NCBI GenBank assembly: GCA_009843505.1
Contig: VYDI01000009.1
Location: 62,001 to 126,000, forward strand
DNA: 64,000 bases
Source: Holophagales bacterium
GTDB taxonomy: Bacteria > Acidobacteriota > Thermoanaerobaculia > Multivoradales > Multivoraceae
Direction: 5' to 3'
The position numbers and the translations under genes were made by a program. The notes under the pieces are model-generated. The model had not been told where the DNA came from. It made no database searches and worked only from the letters and a program-made list of their open reading frames with translations. Positions 33,306 to 42,359 of the stretch are shown in pieces (within the stretch, counting starts at the first letter, position 1; every line of letters starts with the position of its first letter).

Positions 33306-33333
33306 GGGCTCGTCCCGCCGGGGCCTTTCTTCG

Positions 33334-34164
33334 CTGCGCCGTCTGCTTCACCTCTCCGACATCCACTTCGGGCCGCCGCACTACCGGCCGGCGGCTGCGG
33401 GCGTGGAGGAGCTGGTCGCCGAGAGGCGGCCCGACCTCGTCGTCGTGTCGGGAGACCTGACCCAGCGCGCCAGGCCTGAACAGTTCCGTCAGGCCCGGCG
33501 TTTTCTTCGGGGTCTGGGCCTGCCCTACCTCGCCGTCCCGGGCAACCACGACGTGCCGATGTACCGGGTGTGGGAGCGTCTGCTCGACCGTTACGGCGCC
33601 TACCGCCGCCACTTCAGCCCCGACCTCGAGCCCAGCTTCCGGGACGCGGAACTGGAGGTCGTCGGCTTCAACACCGCGTTCAATCTGACGATCGACGATG
33701 GGCGCTTCACGCCTCGCCAACTGGCCGCGGTGGGGGAGCGCTTCCGTAGCGACGGATCGACCGAAGGCGACGGGCCGAAGGTCAGGATCGCGGTTGCCCA
33801 CCACCCAGTGGCGGCCCTGCCCGAGCTGATGGGCTGGCGTACGGCTCGCAGGAGCGGCGAGGCCCTGAGGGCGTTCGCGGCAGCCGGCGTCGACCTCGTC
33901 CTGGCCGGGCACGTCCATGTAGCCGCCGTGGGTCTCGCGCCGGACTGCGGCAGGAGGCTATGGCTGGTGCACAGCGGCACCTCGACTTCGAGGCGCGGCC
34001 GGGGGACGGAGCGAGGTTGCAACACCTGCAACCTGATTTCCCTGGACACGGGCCCCCAGGACGCGGAGTACTCGCGCCGGTCGGCGACGGTCGAGCAGAT
34101 GCTCTGGTCCGAGCAGGACGGTCGGTTCGAGACGGAAGCCGTTCACGACTGCGGGCTGGAATGA
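33334..34164 (+). CDS. Calcineurin-like metallophosphoesterase, CTG start proposed
   Basis: The conserved first metal motif lies upstream of the first ordinary start: codons from 33334 read MRRLLHLSDIHFG if CTG 33334 is the start, exactly how this family begins. The frame is closed at 33295-33297 (TGA) and has no ATG, GTG or TTG before 33403. The 276-residue product has all signature motifs: HLSDIHFG, SGDLTQRARP, VPGNHDVP, VAHHPVAALPE and GHVHVAAVG. It belongs to the class that includes cyclic nucleotide and Ser/Thr-type phosphoesterases; the substrate is unknown. The stop overlaps the next gene (ATGA). Confidence 0.82.
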   Translation: MRRLLHLSDIHFGPPHYRPAAAGVEELVAERRPDLVVVSGDLTQRARPEQFRQARRFLRGLGLPYLAVPGNHDVPMYRVWERLLDRYGAYRRHFSPDLEPSFRDAELEVVGFNTAFNLTIDDGRFTPRQLAAVGERFRSDGSTEGDGPKVRIAVAHHPVAALPELMGWRTARRSGEALRAFAAAGVDLVLAGHVHVAAVGLAPDCGRRLWLVHSGTSTSRRGRGTERGCNTCNLISLDTGPQDAEYSRRSATVEQMLWSEQDGRFETEAVHDCGLE

Positions 34165-35471
34165 CCGCGGTCGATCTGCGGGCGCTCGACCGGGTTGCCG
34201 GCGAGGCGGAGACGCTGGACAACGGCCTGCGGGTCGTGCTCCTGCCGCAGAACGGGGCCGAGTCGGTCGTCGTTGCTCTCTGCTACCTCGCCGGCAGCCG
34301 GGACGAGAAGCCTGACGAGTGCGGTCTGGCTCACTTCCTGGAGCACATGATGTTCAAGGGCTCGGCGGCCTACGAGCCGGGTGCGATCGACCGTCTGACA
34401 CAGGGTCTCGGCGGCACGAACAACGCCTTCACTTCGCACGACGCGACGCTCTACCACTTCCAGTTCGAGCGCGGATCGTGGCAGGAGGCGCTCCGGATCG
34501 AGTCCGATCGGATGCGTGGCCTGAGTCTCCTGCCTGCGGAAGTTGAGCTGGAGCGCGAGGTGATCCTGGAAGAGATCCGGATGGTCGAGGACGATCCCTG
34601 GGACGCCCTGGAGCAGGCAGTCGCAGGGCGGGTCTTTGGCGACCATCCCTACGGGCGATCCGTGCTCGGCACCAGGGAGAGCCTGCGCGCGCTGGACGCC
34701 GGGGCGCTTCGTTCGTTTCACTGCCGGCACTATCGACCCGGTCGCGCAGTGCTGGTCTGCGCCGGCGGCCTGCCTTCGGACGCGATGGAGCGGGTGGAGG
34801 CGGCGCTCGGGGGAGAACTGACAGGCGCAGGCAGTGGGCGACCTCGCGCGAGCATCGGACCACCGGTCTTCGATCCGGGCCGCGGAGGCCGTGTCGAGTT
34901 GCGCCGGGGCGAGACTCCGAGGCTGCTCATCGCCCATCCGGCGCCGGGGCCCGACGATCCGGGGTACGTCCATCTCCGCCTGGCGCTGGCGGTCCTCTGC
35001 GGTGGACGATCGAGTCGCGTTCAGCGAGACCTCGTCGAGGAGGATCCGCTGGCGCTCTGGGCGTCTGCGGCCGTGACCGGGCACCGGCTGGGCGGCATGG
35101 CGACCCTGACGGCCGAGGCGGCGCCCGGTGTCCCTCCGGAGCGCCTGGAGGAGGAGCTGTCCGTGCGGATCGAGGCCCTCGCGGATCGTCCGCCGGACGC
35201 CGGAGAGCTTGGGCGGGCGAAGCGGATCCTGTTCGCGGACTGGGTCTTCATGCACGAACCGATCGCCGAGCGCGCGATGACCGCCGCGCTCGAGCAGGCG
35301 CTCTTCCGGCCAGGCTTCAGCCGCGACTCGTTCCGGGCGCTGGCGGATGCAACGGGATCCGAGGTCGCCGGCGCCTGTGCGGCCTGGCTGTCGGCGGAAA
35401 CCCGCGTCGTTGGCTGGTCCCTTCCGGCCGCAAGGTCGGGTGCGCCCGGGCTCCTGGACCATGTCGACTGA
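34161..35471 (+). CDS. M16 zinc peptidase, catalytic subunit
   Basis: ATG 34161 overlaps the phosphoesterase stop (ATGA) and gives 436 residues. The inverted zinc motif H-x-x-E-H appears as H58-F-L-E61-H62 (LAHFLEHMMFKGS), with a downstream glutamate in EREVILEEIRMVED as third ligand. Further family motifs: GGTNNAFTSHDATLYHF and FGDHPYGRSVLGTRESL. It resembles processing-peptidase-like M16B proteins that degrade peptides. It overlaps the next M16 gene, so a heterodimer is likely. It has no signal peptide. Confidence 0.92.
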   Translation: MTAVDLRALDRVAGEAETLDNGLRVVLLPQNGAESVVVALCYLAGSRDEKPDECGLAHFLEHMMFKGSAAYEPGAIDRLTQGLGGTNNAFTSHDATLYHFQFERGSWQEALRIESDRMRGLSLLPAEVELEREVILEEIRMVEDDPWDALEQAVAGRVFGDHPYGRSVLGTRESLRALDAGALRSFHCRHYRPGRAVLVCAGGLPSDAMERVEAALGGELTGAGSGRPRASIGPPVFDPGRGGRVELRRGETPRLLIAHPAPGPDDPGYVHLRLALAVLCGGRSSRVQRDLVEEDPLALWASAAVTGHRLGGMATLTAEAAPGVPPERLEEELSVRIEALADRPPDAGELGRAKRILFADWVFMHEPIAERAMTAALEQALFRPGFSRDSFRALADATGSEVAGACAAWLSAETRVVGWSLPAARSGAPGLLDHVD

Positions 35472-36780
35472 TCGCGAGCCTTCGCGTCTCGACCTGTGGT
35501 CGGGCCGGCTTCGTTTGGCCGCCCTGCGGGTTCCGGCCGCCGACGTCGTGGCGGTCCGCGCGTGGCTGCGGGGTGGCGCCCGCACGGAACCGTCTCCGGG
35601 TCTCTCGCTGCTCACCGGCCGGATGCTGGTCGAAGGCACGGAACAGCGCACCTGGCGGGAGATCGCCGAGCAGGCCGAAGCCCGAGGCGTTTCGATCGAC
35701 GGATCGGCCACCGCTGAAGTCCACGGGTTGGCCGTCGACGCCCTGGCGGACGACGCCGGCCTCGCCCTGGACTGGTTGGCCGAGCTGCTGCTCTCGCCAG
35801 GGTTCGCCCGGGATCGCTTCGAGCTCCTGCGCGACCAGACGCTGGGTGAACTGCTGAGCCTGGCGGACCGGCCGGAGGTCGTCACGGGCTGGGCCTTTCG
35901 CGATCAGCTCTACCACCCGCACCCGCTGGCCGCGCCGGGCCACGGCACGCCGGAATCGCTCGACGGGCTGTCTTCGGAGGACTGCCGGCGGTTCCACCTG
36001 GACGCCCTGGCGCGGGGTGGCGTCATCGCGGTAGCCGGCGCCGTCGACGAGCGGGAAGTGCTGGCCCGGCTGGAACGCCTGTTCGGCCCCGCCGGAGACT
36101 CGGGCCCGCTCCCGGCAGTTCGGTGGGAGCCGCCGGCGCCGCGGGGCCGTCCGGAGCGCAGGGTCGATGTCGGTACACCTGGGCGCGAGCAGGCCCACGT
36201 CTACGCGGGCCACTTCACGGTGAACCGCACGCACCGCGACCTGCCCGAGCTGCGGGCGCTCGGCATCCTCCTCGGCTCGGACGGACTCGCCGGCCTGATC
36301 CCGAACCGCGTCCGCGAGCGGGAGGGTCTTGCCTACGCGACGGGCGTAGACCTCCTGGCGGGGGCAGGCAGGGATCCGGGCGCCCTCTCGGTCTACCTGG
36401 GCACGCACCCCGATCAGGTCGAGCGCGGCCTCGAACTCGTCCAGGATTCGCTCCGGCTGGTCATCGAGGAGCCGCCGAGTGTGGACATCCTCGCGGAGTG
36501 CAGGACCGGCATGCTTGGCCGCGAGCCCTTCGCGACCGAAACCGCGGGGCGCTGGGCCGCGCTGCTGGTCGACTCCCTGCTCTACGACCTGCCGAGCTAT
36601 CGCCGGAGCTTTCGGCTGGAGAGGATCGAGCGGCTTACTCCTCGGGGCGTTTTCGAGGCCGCTCGACGGCACATCGATCCGGATCGACTGCGGGTGACGG
36701 TCGGGCTGCCCGGCGGCCGCTCCGGGTTAGAGTCCGGCGACGGCGAGTTGCCGTCGGGCGGCTTTCAGGGACAGGGGTAG
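35461..36780 (+). CDS. M16 peptidase-like protein, non-catalytic partner
   Basis: The ATG at 35461 overlaps the preceding gene by 11 bp. The 439-residue product keeps the M16 fold pattern (HFTVNRTHRDLPELRALGILLGSDGLAGLI near residues 250-285 and REREGLAYATGVDL) but lacks the H-x-x-E-H zinc site: the equivalent region reads LLTGRMLVEGTEQRTW. It is therefore likely the structural subunit of the M16 pair. The R-x-E-x-GL-x-Y motif near the C-terminal half is the substrate-binding element that such partners usually provide. Confidence 0.85.
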   Translation: MSTDREPSRLDLWSGRLRLAALRVPAADVVAVRAWLRGGARTEPSPGLSLLTGRMLVEGTEQRTWREIAEQAEARGVSIDGSATAEVHGLAVDALADDAGLALDWLAELLLSPGFARDRFELLRDQTLGELLSLADRPEVVTGWAFRDQLYHPHPLAAPGHGTPESLDGLSSEDCRRFHLDALARGGVIAVAGAVDEREVLARLERLFGPAGDSGPLPAVRWEPPAPRGRPERRVDVGTPGREQAHVYAGHFTVNRTHRDLPELRALGILLGSDGLAGLIPNRVREREGLAYATGVDLLAGAGRDPGALSVYLGTHPDQVERGLELVQDSLRLVIEEPPSVDILAECRTGMLGREPFATETAGRWAALLVDSLLYDLPSYRRSFRLERIERLTPRGVFEAARRHIDPDRLRVTVGLPGGRSGLESGDGELPSGGFQGQG

Positions 36781-36786
36781 GCGAGC

Positions 36787-37920
36787 TTGGGCAAGGTGCA
36801 ACGGACGGTCCTGTACGGGCGTCACGTCGAGTCGGGCGCCCGTTTCGGGCCCTTCGCCGGCTATGAGATGCCGATCCAGTACGAGGGCGTGCTGGCGGAG
36901 CACCGCGCCGTGCGTGAGCGCGCCGGGATGTTCGATGTCTCCCACATGGGCGAGATCCGGGTGCGCGGCCCGCGGGCCCTGCCTTTCCTCCAGCGGCTGA
37001 CCCCGAATGACGTCGCCGCGCTGGTTCCGTTCCGAGCCCACTACAGCGCGCTCCTGACCGAGCGGGGCACCTTCATCGACGACCTGCTCGTCTACTGTCT
37101 CGACCCGGAGGACTACCTCCTCGTGGTCAACGCCGCGTCGAAGGAGCGTGACCTGGAGCTGCTCCGGAGGGCGGCCGCGGCGGAGGCCGACGGCCTCCGG
37201 ATAGACGACCAGAGCGACGAGACGGCCCTGATCGCCGTGCAGGGGCCGCGGGCGGCGGGGATCGTCGCGGACGTCGTGGGTGCCGCCGCGGCGGAACTCC
37301 GGTACTACTCGTTCCTCCGCGACCACCCGGCGGAGGACCAGGATCAGCTCCTGGTGTCGCGGACTGGCTATACCGGCGAGGACGGCTTCGAGATCTACAC
37401 ACCCCCCGAGCGAGCGGAGGATCTGTGGGCGGAGTTCCTGGAGCGGGGCCGCGACGTTGGCCTGGTGCCGGCGGGCCTGGGTGCGAGAGACACGCTGCGG
37501 CTGGAGGCCGGGATGATGCTCTGCGGCCAGGACATCGACGAGGAGACGACGCCCCTCGAGGCAGGGCTGTCCTGGATCGTCAAGTGGAAGAAGGGCGACT
37601 TCGTCGGCCGGGACGCCCTGGCCCGCCAGCGGGAGACGGGCTGCCGCCACAGGCTGGTCGGCTTCGAGGTCGAGGGCCGGGGTATCGCCCGGCACGGACA
37701 TCGCCTGACCGTTCGGGATGCCCCCGACTGTTCCGGTCCGGTGACCAGCGGCGCCTTCGCGCCCACGCTTGGACGGGCGGTCGGCATCGCCCGGCTCGAC
37801 TGCGGCGACGGCGGGCCGCCCGCGCCCGGCGGCGCGGCTTCGGTTACGGTTCGCGGCCGGGAGATCGACTGCCGTATCGTCAAACTACCCTTTTACCGGC
37901 GCCCCAGGGAGGGCGTCTGA
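36787..37920 (+). CDS. gcvT: Aminomethyltransferase of the glycine cleavage system (T-protein)
   Basis: GcvT transfers the methylene carbon of glycine from the H-protein to tetrahydrofolate, releasing ammonia. The 377-residue protein starts at TTG 36787 ([20 protein letters not shown]). Family motifs are [70 protein letters not shown] and [13 protein letters not shown]. gcvH follows 16 bp downstream. gcvP and lpd are not in the window. Confidence 0.95.
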   Translation: MGKVQRTVLYGRHVESGARFGPFAGYEMPIQYEGVLAEHRAVRERAGMFDVSHMGEIRVRGPRALPFLQRLTPNDVAALVPFRAHYSALLTERGTFIDDLLVYCLDPEDYLLVVNAASKERDLELLRRAAAAEADGLRIDDQSDETALIAVQGPRAAGIVADVVGAAAAELRYYSFLRDHPAEDQDQLLVSRTGYTGEDGFEIYTPPERAEDLWAEFLERGRDVGLVPAGLGARDTLRLEAGMMLCGQDIDEETTPLEAGLSWIVKWKKGDFVGRDALARQRETGCRHRLVGFEVEGRGIARHGHRLTVRDAPDCSGPVTSGAFAPTLGRAVGIARLDCGDGGPPAPGGAASVTVRGREIDCRIVKLPFYRRPREGV

Positions 37921-37936
37921 GTCAAACGAGGTTCCG

Positions 37937-38314
37937 ATGATTCCCGACGACCGCCTCTACACGGCGCAGCACGAGTGGCTCAAGGTCGAGGACGGCGAGG
38001 CCGTGCTCGGCATCACGGACTTCGCTCAGCAGGAACTGGGCGATGTCGTGTTCGTCGAACTGCCGGCGCCAGGACAGGAGTTCGCGGCCGGATCCGAAAT
38101 CGGCGCGATCGAGTCGGTCAAGGCGGTGGCGGAGATCTACACGCCCGTGGCGGGCTCGATCAAGGCGGTGAACGATGGACTCGAGGACGCACCTGAGGTT
38201 GTCAACGAGGATCCCTACGGCGAGGGTTGGCTGGTGCGCCTCCGACTCGGCGAGGAAGGTCCGCCGGACGACCTGATGACGGCCGCCGCGTACGAGGCGC
38301 AGTTGGCGGGCTGA
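37937..38314 (+). CDS. gcvH: Glycine cleavage system H protein
   Basis: The start is ATG 37937, giving 125 residues with the lipoyl-domain pattern YTAQHEWLKVEDGEAVLGITDFAQQELGDVVFVELP. The lipoylated lysine lies in the ESVKAV motif near residue 62. The end (VNEDPYGEGWLVRL) matches the family. The H protein shuttles the aminomethyl group between the P and T subunits. An upstream extension of the frame inside gcvT is not needed. Confidence 0.97.
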   Translation: MIPDDRLYTAQHEWLKVEDGEAVLGITDFAQQELGDVVFVELPAPGQEFAAGSEIGAIESVKAVAEIYTPVAGSIKAVNDGLEDAPEVVNEDPYGEGWLVRLRLGEEGPPDDLMTAAAYEAQLAG

Positions 38315-38329
38315 CCTGGAGGCGCGGCG

Positions 38330-38776
38330 ATGAAGGGCCTGGAGACCGTCATCCTGTCGTCGAGTCTGGCGGCGTGGTCGGTCGGCATCCTGGCCCAGAT
38401 CGGCATTCTGCGGTGGAACCTGACGTTCGAACTGGAGCTCTATCCCCTCTACATCCTGGCCGCGTTTACCGGCTGGTTCTTCGGCAACGTCTACGTTCAC
38501 CGCTCGGGCCGCGAGCGCCGTTTCGCGGGCCGGGCTCTGGACGAGGTCATTCTCCAGGTGGCCCGCACCCGCCTGCTGTTCGTGCTCTACCTGTTCGGGC
38601 CGCCCGGCTGGCTGTACCTGGTTCGTTCCATGGCCCGGCGGGAACAGCTCGAGGAGATGCCCCTGGTGCCGATCCTCACCTTCGGCGTGTACGCGGCACT
38701 GTTCGCGGTGCCCGTGCTGCTGCGGGGTACCGCCGCCCCGCGCCGGAAGCTCGAACTCGGACGGCGTGACGACTGA
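38330..38776 (+). CDS. Uncharacterised small integral membrane protein
   Basis: The 148-residue protein has about four hydrophobic segments (residues 5-27, 36-56, 82-104, 113-134) and short loops, with positively charged residues after the second helix (VYVHRSGRERRF) and at the C-terminus. No family is recognised. It lies 15 bp after gcvH and overlaps larE by 11 bp, so it is translated in the same row and might serve in transport or assembly connected with either neighbour. This is inference. Confidence 0.65.
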   Translation: MKGLETVILSSSLAAWSVGILAQIGILRWNLTFELELYPLYILAAFTGWFFGNVYVHRSGRERRFAGRALDEVILQVARTRLLFVLYLFGPPGWLYLVRSMARREQLEEMPLVPILTFGVYAALFAVPVLLRGTAAPRRKLELGRRDD

Positions 38777-39560
38777 GATGCTTGTCCCGGCGCTCGAGGA
38801 CGACCTCAGGAGCCGCGGCCCGGTGCTGGTCGCCTTTTCGGGCGGCGTCGATTCGGGGCTGGTGGCCGCCCTGGCCCGGCGGGCCCTGGGCGACCGGGCG
38901 CTGGCGGTGACGGCGGCGGCCGAGACCCTCGCCGGAGCTGAACTGGACCATGCCCGCCGGCTGGCGGCAGAGATCGGCATCCGCCACGACGTCGTGACCT
39001 ACAGCGAACTCGACGAGCCCGAGTTCCGGGCCAACCCGAGCCACCGCTGCTACGTGTGTCAGGGAATGCGCATGGACCGCATGCTGGAACGCGCGAGGAC
39101 CGGCGGCTTCGCCACGGTCTGCGACGGCACGAACGCCTCGGATCCCGGCCCTGACCGCCCGGGTCTGCAAGCGGTGCGCGAGCGAGGGGTCTACAGTCCG
39201 CTGCTGGAGCACGGCGTGACCAAGGCGGATGCCCGCCGGCTGGCGCGGGCGCTCGGTCTCACGGTCTGGGACCGGCCGGCGAATGCCTGCCTGTCTTCGC
39301 GGATACCTCACGGCCAGCTCGTCACGCTGCCCAAGCTCCGCCGCGTCGAGGACGCCGAAGCGGAACTCCAGAGCCGGGGCTTTCGCATCCTCAGAGTCCG
39401 TCACGACGGCTCCTCCGCGCGCGTCGAGGTGGGGAAGGGCGAACTGCCGGCGGCGGAGAGCCAGTGGAGCGAGATCGAGGCGCGTCTGCTCGATCTCGGT
39501 TTCGAGGAGGCCGCGCTCGACCCGCGCGGCTATCGAACCGGCGGCGCGGACGCCGCCTGA
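38766..39560 (+). CDS. larE: ATP-dependent sacrificial sulfur transferase LarE
   Basis: LarE inserts sulfur into the pyridinium bisacid mononucleotide during synthesis of the nickel-pincer nucleotide (NPN) of lactate racemase-like enzymes. The 264-residue protein (GTG 38766) carries the PP-loop SGGVDS (25-30), a Cys pair in HRCYVCQ (C95, C98) and the CLSSRIPHG motif with C175, matching the sacrificial Cys176 of the Lactobacillus enzyme. larB follows 11 bp downstream. larC and larA are not in the window. Confidence 0.9.
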   Translation: MTTEMLVPALEDDLRSRGPVLVAFSGGVDSGLVAALARRALGDRALAVTAAAETLAGAELDHARRLAAEIGIRHDVVTYSELDEPEFRANPSHRCYVCQGMRMDRMLERARTGGFATVCDGTNASDPGPDRPGLQAVRERGVYSPLLEHGVTKADARRLARALGLTVWDRPANACLSSRIPHGQLVTLPKLRRVEDAEAELQSRGFRILRVRHDGSSARVEVGKGELPAAESQWSEIEARLLDLGFEEAALDPRGYRTGGADAA

Positions 39561-39571
39561 GCGGCGTCGCG

Positions 39572-40330
39572 ATGGAGCGGAAGCGACTCCTCGAGCTGCT
39601 GCGGGGCGTAGCCTCCGGCGACGTTTCGCCGGAGGAGGCGCACGAACGGGTGGCGCGTCTGCCTTACCTGGACCTGGGGGCGGCCAGGCTCGATCTCGAT
39701 CGGGAACTCCGGACCGGCCTGCCCGAGGTCGTCTTCGCTCAGGGCAAGAGCGACGAGGAGCTGGTTCGGATCGTTGAAGCGATGGTGACGGACTCGGGCC
39801 GCGTACTGGTCACCCGGGTGGAGGCGGCGGCGGCCGAAGTGCTGAGCGCCGCGATCCCTGACGGCCGTTTCGAGCCGCGCGCGCGGATCTGGAGCGCCGG
39901 CCGCTTCGGGCCGCCTTCCGGACGACGGGTCGCGGTCTTGAGCGCCGGCACATCGGACTTTCCGGTGGCGGAGGAGGCCGCGTCGTGCAGCGAGTGGCTG
40001 GGGCACGAAGTCGAGCGGATTCGGGATGTCGGCGTCGCCGGAATCCAGCGCGCGCTCGATTCGATCGATTCGCTCCGCCGGGCCCATGTCGCCATCGTCG
40101 TGGCCGGAATGGACGGCGCCCTGCCGACGGTGGTCGCCGGCCTGGTGCCCTGTCCGGTGGTCGCCGTGCCGACCAGCGTCGGCTATGGCGCGAGCTTCGA
40201 GGGGATCGGGCCGCTGTTGACCATGCTCACGGCCTGCGCCCCGGGCGTCGCCGTCGTCAACATCGACAACGGTTTCGGCGCGGCGGCGCTGGCTCACCGC
40301 ATCCTGTCCAGAAGCATCGCGTCGCCGTAG
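39572..40330 (+). CDS. larB: Pyridinium-3,5-biscarboxylic acid mononucleotide synthase LarB
   Basis: LarB carboxylates nicotinic acid adenine dinucleotide, the first step of NPN synthesis. ATG 39572 gives 252 residues. The N-terminal helical part (LLELLRGVASGDVSPEEAHERV, then LPEVVFAQGKSDEELVRI) is followed by a PurE-like domain with VAVLSAGTSDFPVAEEA, AHVAIVVAGMDGALPTVVAGLVPCPVVAVPTSVGYG and the Asn-rich NIDNGFGAAALA end. The overlap of its last 37 bases with the convergent queA is unusual. Order larE-larB without larC suggests that the rest is elsewhere in the genome. Confidence 0.93.
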   Translation: MERKRLLELLRGVASGDVSPEEAHERVARLPYLDLGAARLDLDRELRTGLPEVVFAQGKSDEELVRIVEAMVTDSGRVLVTRVEAAAAEVLSAAIPDGRFEPRARIWSAGRFGPPSGRRVAVLSAGTSDFPVAEEAASCSEWLGHEVERIRDVGVAGIQRALDSIDSLRRAHVAIVVAGMDGALPTVVAGLVPCPVVAVPTSVGYGASFEGIGPLLTMLTACAPGVAVVNIDNGFGAAALAHRILSRSIASP

Positions 40331-41322
40331 GAGTAGAAGCGAAAGCCGCTCCTGATCGCCTGGCGGTAGGCGTCGAGGGTGCGGCGGCGGCCCGCGAAGG
40401 CGCAGACCAGCATCAGCAGCGTGGAGCGGGGCAGGTGGAAGTTCGTGATCAGCCGGTCGACGACACCGAACTCGTAGCCCGGACGGATGTAGAGCCCGGT
40501 CCGGCCGGCGCCGGCGGCGACCAGTCCGTCCGTTGACGCCGCGGTCTCCAGAGTGCGGACGACGGTCGTTCCGACGGCCACCACCCGGCGCCCGCTGCGG
40601 CGGGCGGCAGCGACCGCCTCGGCGGTGGCCTCCGGGATCTCGAAGCGCTCCGAGTCCATCACGTGCGCTTCCGGGTTCTCCGTCTTGACCGGCCGGAAGG
40701 TGCCCGGGCCCACGTGCAGCGTGAGGCTCGCTCGCCGGATTCCGCGCCGCTCGAGCGCATCGAGGAGCTCGGGGGTGAAGTGGAGGCCGGCCGTTGGCGC
40801 CGCGACCGCGCCCGGCCGCGCGGCGTAGATCGTCTGGTAGCGCTCCCGGTCCCGCGGCTCCGCCGGCCGGTCGATGTACGGCGGCAGGGGCGTCTCGCCG
40901 ATCTCCGTAAGGAGCGGCTCGATCGACTGCTCGAAGGTCAGCCGGAAACGCCCGTCCGCGCGTTCGTCGACCGTGGCTGCCGGGCCGCCCTCGACCGCCA
41001 GCGGCGCGCCCGGGGGCAGACGCCGGCCGGGGCGAAGCAGGCACCACCAGGAAGCGGGCCCTTCCCGCTCCACCAGCAGGATCTCGACCCGGCCGCCGGT
41101 CGGTCGCCGGGCCCGCAACCGAGCCGGGATGACCCGGGTGTCGTTGACGACGAGCAGATCGCCGGGATCGAGCAAGTCCGGCAGGTCGGCGAAGCGCCGA
41201 TCCTCGGTGGTCCGGCCGAGCACCAGCAGCCGGCTCTCGCCGCGTTCGCCGGGGTGTTGGGCTATCGCTTCCGGAGGCAGGTGGTAGTCGAAGTCCGAGG
41301 TCCGGAGTTTGCTGCCTGTCAT
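40294..41322 (-). CDS. queA: S-adenosylmethionine:tRNA ribosyltransferase-isomerase
   Basis: QueA makes epoxyqueuosine from preQ1-modified tRNA. The ATG at 41322 overlaps the dppC-like stop (ATGA), giving 342 residues with family motifs LRTSDFDYHLPPEAIAQHP, SRLLVL, LLVVNDTRVIPARL, GGRVEILLVE, QTIYAARPGAVAAPTAGLHF and FHLPRSTLLMLV. Frame sequence upstream of the chosen start belongs to the permease gene. It closes the transporter operon. Its 3' end overlaps larB on the opposite strand. Confidence 0.95.
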   Translation of the reverse strand: MTGSKLRTSDFDYHLPPEAIAQHPGERGESRLLVLGRTTEDRRFADLPDLLDPGDLLVVNDTRVIPARLRARRPTGGRVEILLVEREGPASWWCLLRPGRRLPPGAPLAVEGGPAATVDERADGRFRLTFEQSIEPLLTEIGETPLPPYIDRPAEPRDRERYQTIYAARPGAVAAPTAGLHFTPELLDALERRGIRRASLTLHVGPGTFRPVKTENPEAHVMDSERFEIPEATAEAVAAARRSGRRVVAVGTTVVRTLETAASTDGLVAAGAGRTGLYIRPGYEFGVVDRLITNFHLPRSTLLMLVCAFAGRRRTLDAYRQAIRSGFRFYSYGDAMLLDRMR

Positions 41323-42359
41323 GCCTCGCCTAACCATGTGCGGATCGCCCACGGCGAGCGCCGGCGGGGCCCGCGGCCGCCGGCCCCGAGTCCGGCCAGG
41401 CGGTCGCTCAGACCGTCGGCGAGCAGGCTCGAGCCGAGCACGGCGGCGGCGATCATCAGGCCGGGAAAGGCGGCGATCCACCATGCCGTGGTGAGGTGGC
41501 TCTGGCCGTCGGCGATCATCGAGCCCCAGCTCGGCTGCGGCGGCTGCACGCCGAGCCCCAGGAAGGAGAGCGCCGACTCGACCAGGATGCTGGCCCCCAC
41601 TCGCAGGCTGACGTCGACCAGCAGTGGCGTCGTCGCGTTCGGCAGCAGATGGCGGAACAGGACGCCGGCCGGCGAGCGCCCGGCGGCGGCGGCGGCGAGG
41701 GCGAACCGCTCCTGCTTCAGCCGTAGCAGTTCGGCCCGGACCAGGCGCGCGAGGCCCATCCAGCCGGTGCCGCCGATCAGCAACACGAGGAGCGTCGTGT
41801 CGGGCTCGTAGAGCGCCGCCAGCAGGAGCACCAGGGCCAGGTGGGGGAAGCAGAGCAGGCCGTCCACGGTGCGCATCAGCGCCTGGTCGACGAAGCGGCC
41901 GCCGACCGCGGCGCAGGAGCCGACCAGTGTGCCCGCGGTCAGGGCGAGGCATGCGGCGAGCAGACCGATCGTCAACGACACGCGCGAGCCGTGGAGCAGC
42001 CGCGAGAGGATGTCGCGCCCCAGGGCGTCGCTGCCCAGCCAGTTTCTCCGCCGCTCGGCGATACCGTCTTCGCGGTAGTTCGTTACCGAACCGAGCGGGA
42101 TGCGGAGCGAACCCGAGCGTCGCTCCAGAACCAGGTCGTTGCCGTTGACTGTCACCCGTTCCGCCAGCACCGGCTCGCGGTCGAGCGTGCGGACGACGAC
42201 AAGGGATGAAAGGGGCGGCCGCCGGCTCGATTCGGCGGCGTCGAGCTGCTCCGCAGGATCGAATGGGGCCAGCACGGGGGCGGCCGCGGCGAGCAAGGCC
42301 AGAAGGCCGAGGAGTCCGATGCCGGCCCGGGCCGGCGCAGGCAGTGAAGACCGCCTCAT
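41319..42359 (-). CDS. Peptide-type ABC transporter permease (DppC/OppC-like)
   Basis: ATG 42359 overlaps the preceding permease stop (ATGA) and gives 346 residues. One N-terminal helix (about 12-33) is followed by a periplasmic segment of about 75 residues, longer than usual, before the standard motif NWLGSDALGRDILSRLLHG. Then come five helices and the coupling helix with AAAAAGRSPAGVLFRHLLPN (EAA loop). Partner proteins are the DppB-like permease and the lipoprotein. No ATPase subunits are nearby, so they must be encoded elsewhere. Confidence 0.9.
   Translation of the reverse strand: MRRSSLPAPARAGIGLLGLLALLAAAAPVLAPFDPAEQLDAAESSRRPPLSSLVVVRTLDREPVLAERVTVNGNDLVLERRSGSLRIPLGSVTNYREDGIAERRRNWLGSDALGRDILSRLLHGSRVSLTIGLLAACLALTAGTLVGSCAAVGGRFVDQALMRTVDGLLCFPHLALVLLLAALYEPDTTLLVLLIGGTGWMGLARLVRAELLRLKQERFALAAAAAGRSPAGVLFRHLLPNATTPLLVDVSLRVGASILVESALSFLGLGVQPPQPSWGSMIADGQSHLTTAWWIAAFPGLMIAAAVLGSSLLADGLSDRLAGLGAGGRGPRRRSPWAIRTWLGEA

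Noticed and set aside
33403..33405. GTG 33403 as start of the metallophosphoesterase
   Set aside because: This start removes the first metal-binding D-x-H motif, which would make the enzyme inactive although all later motifs are conserved.
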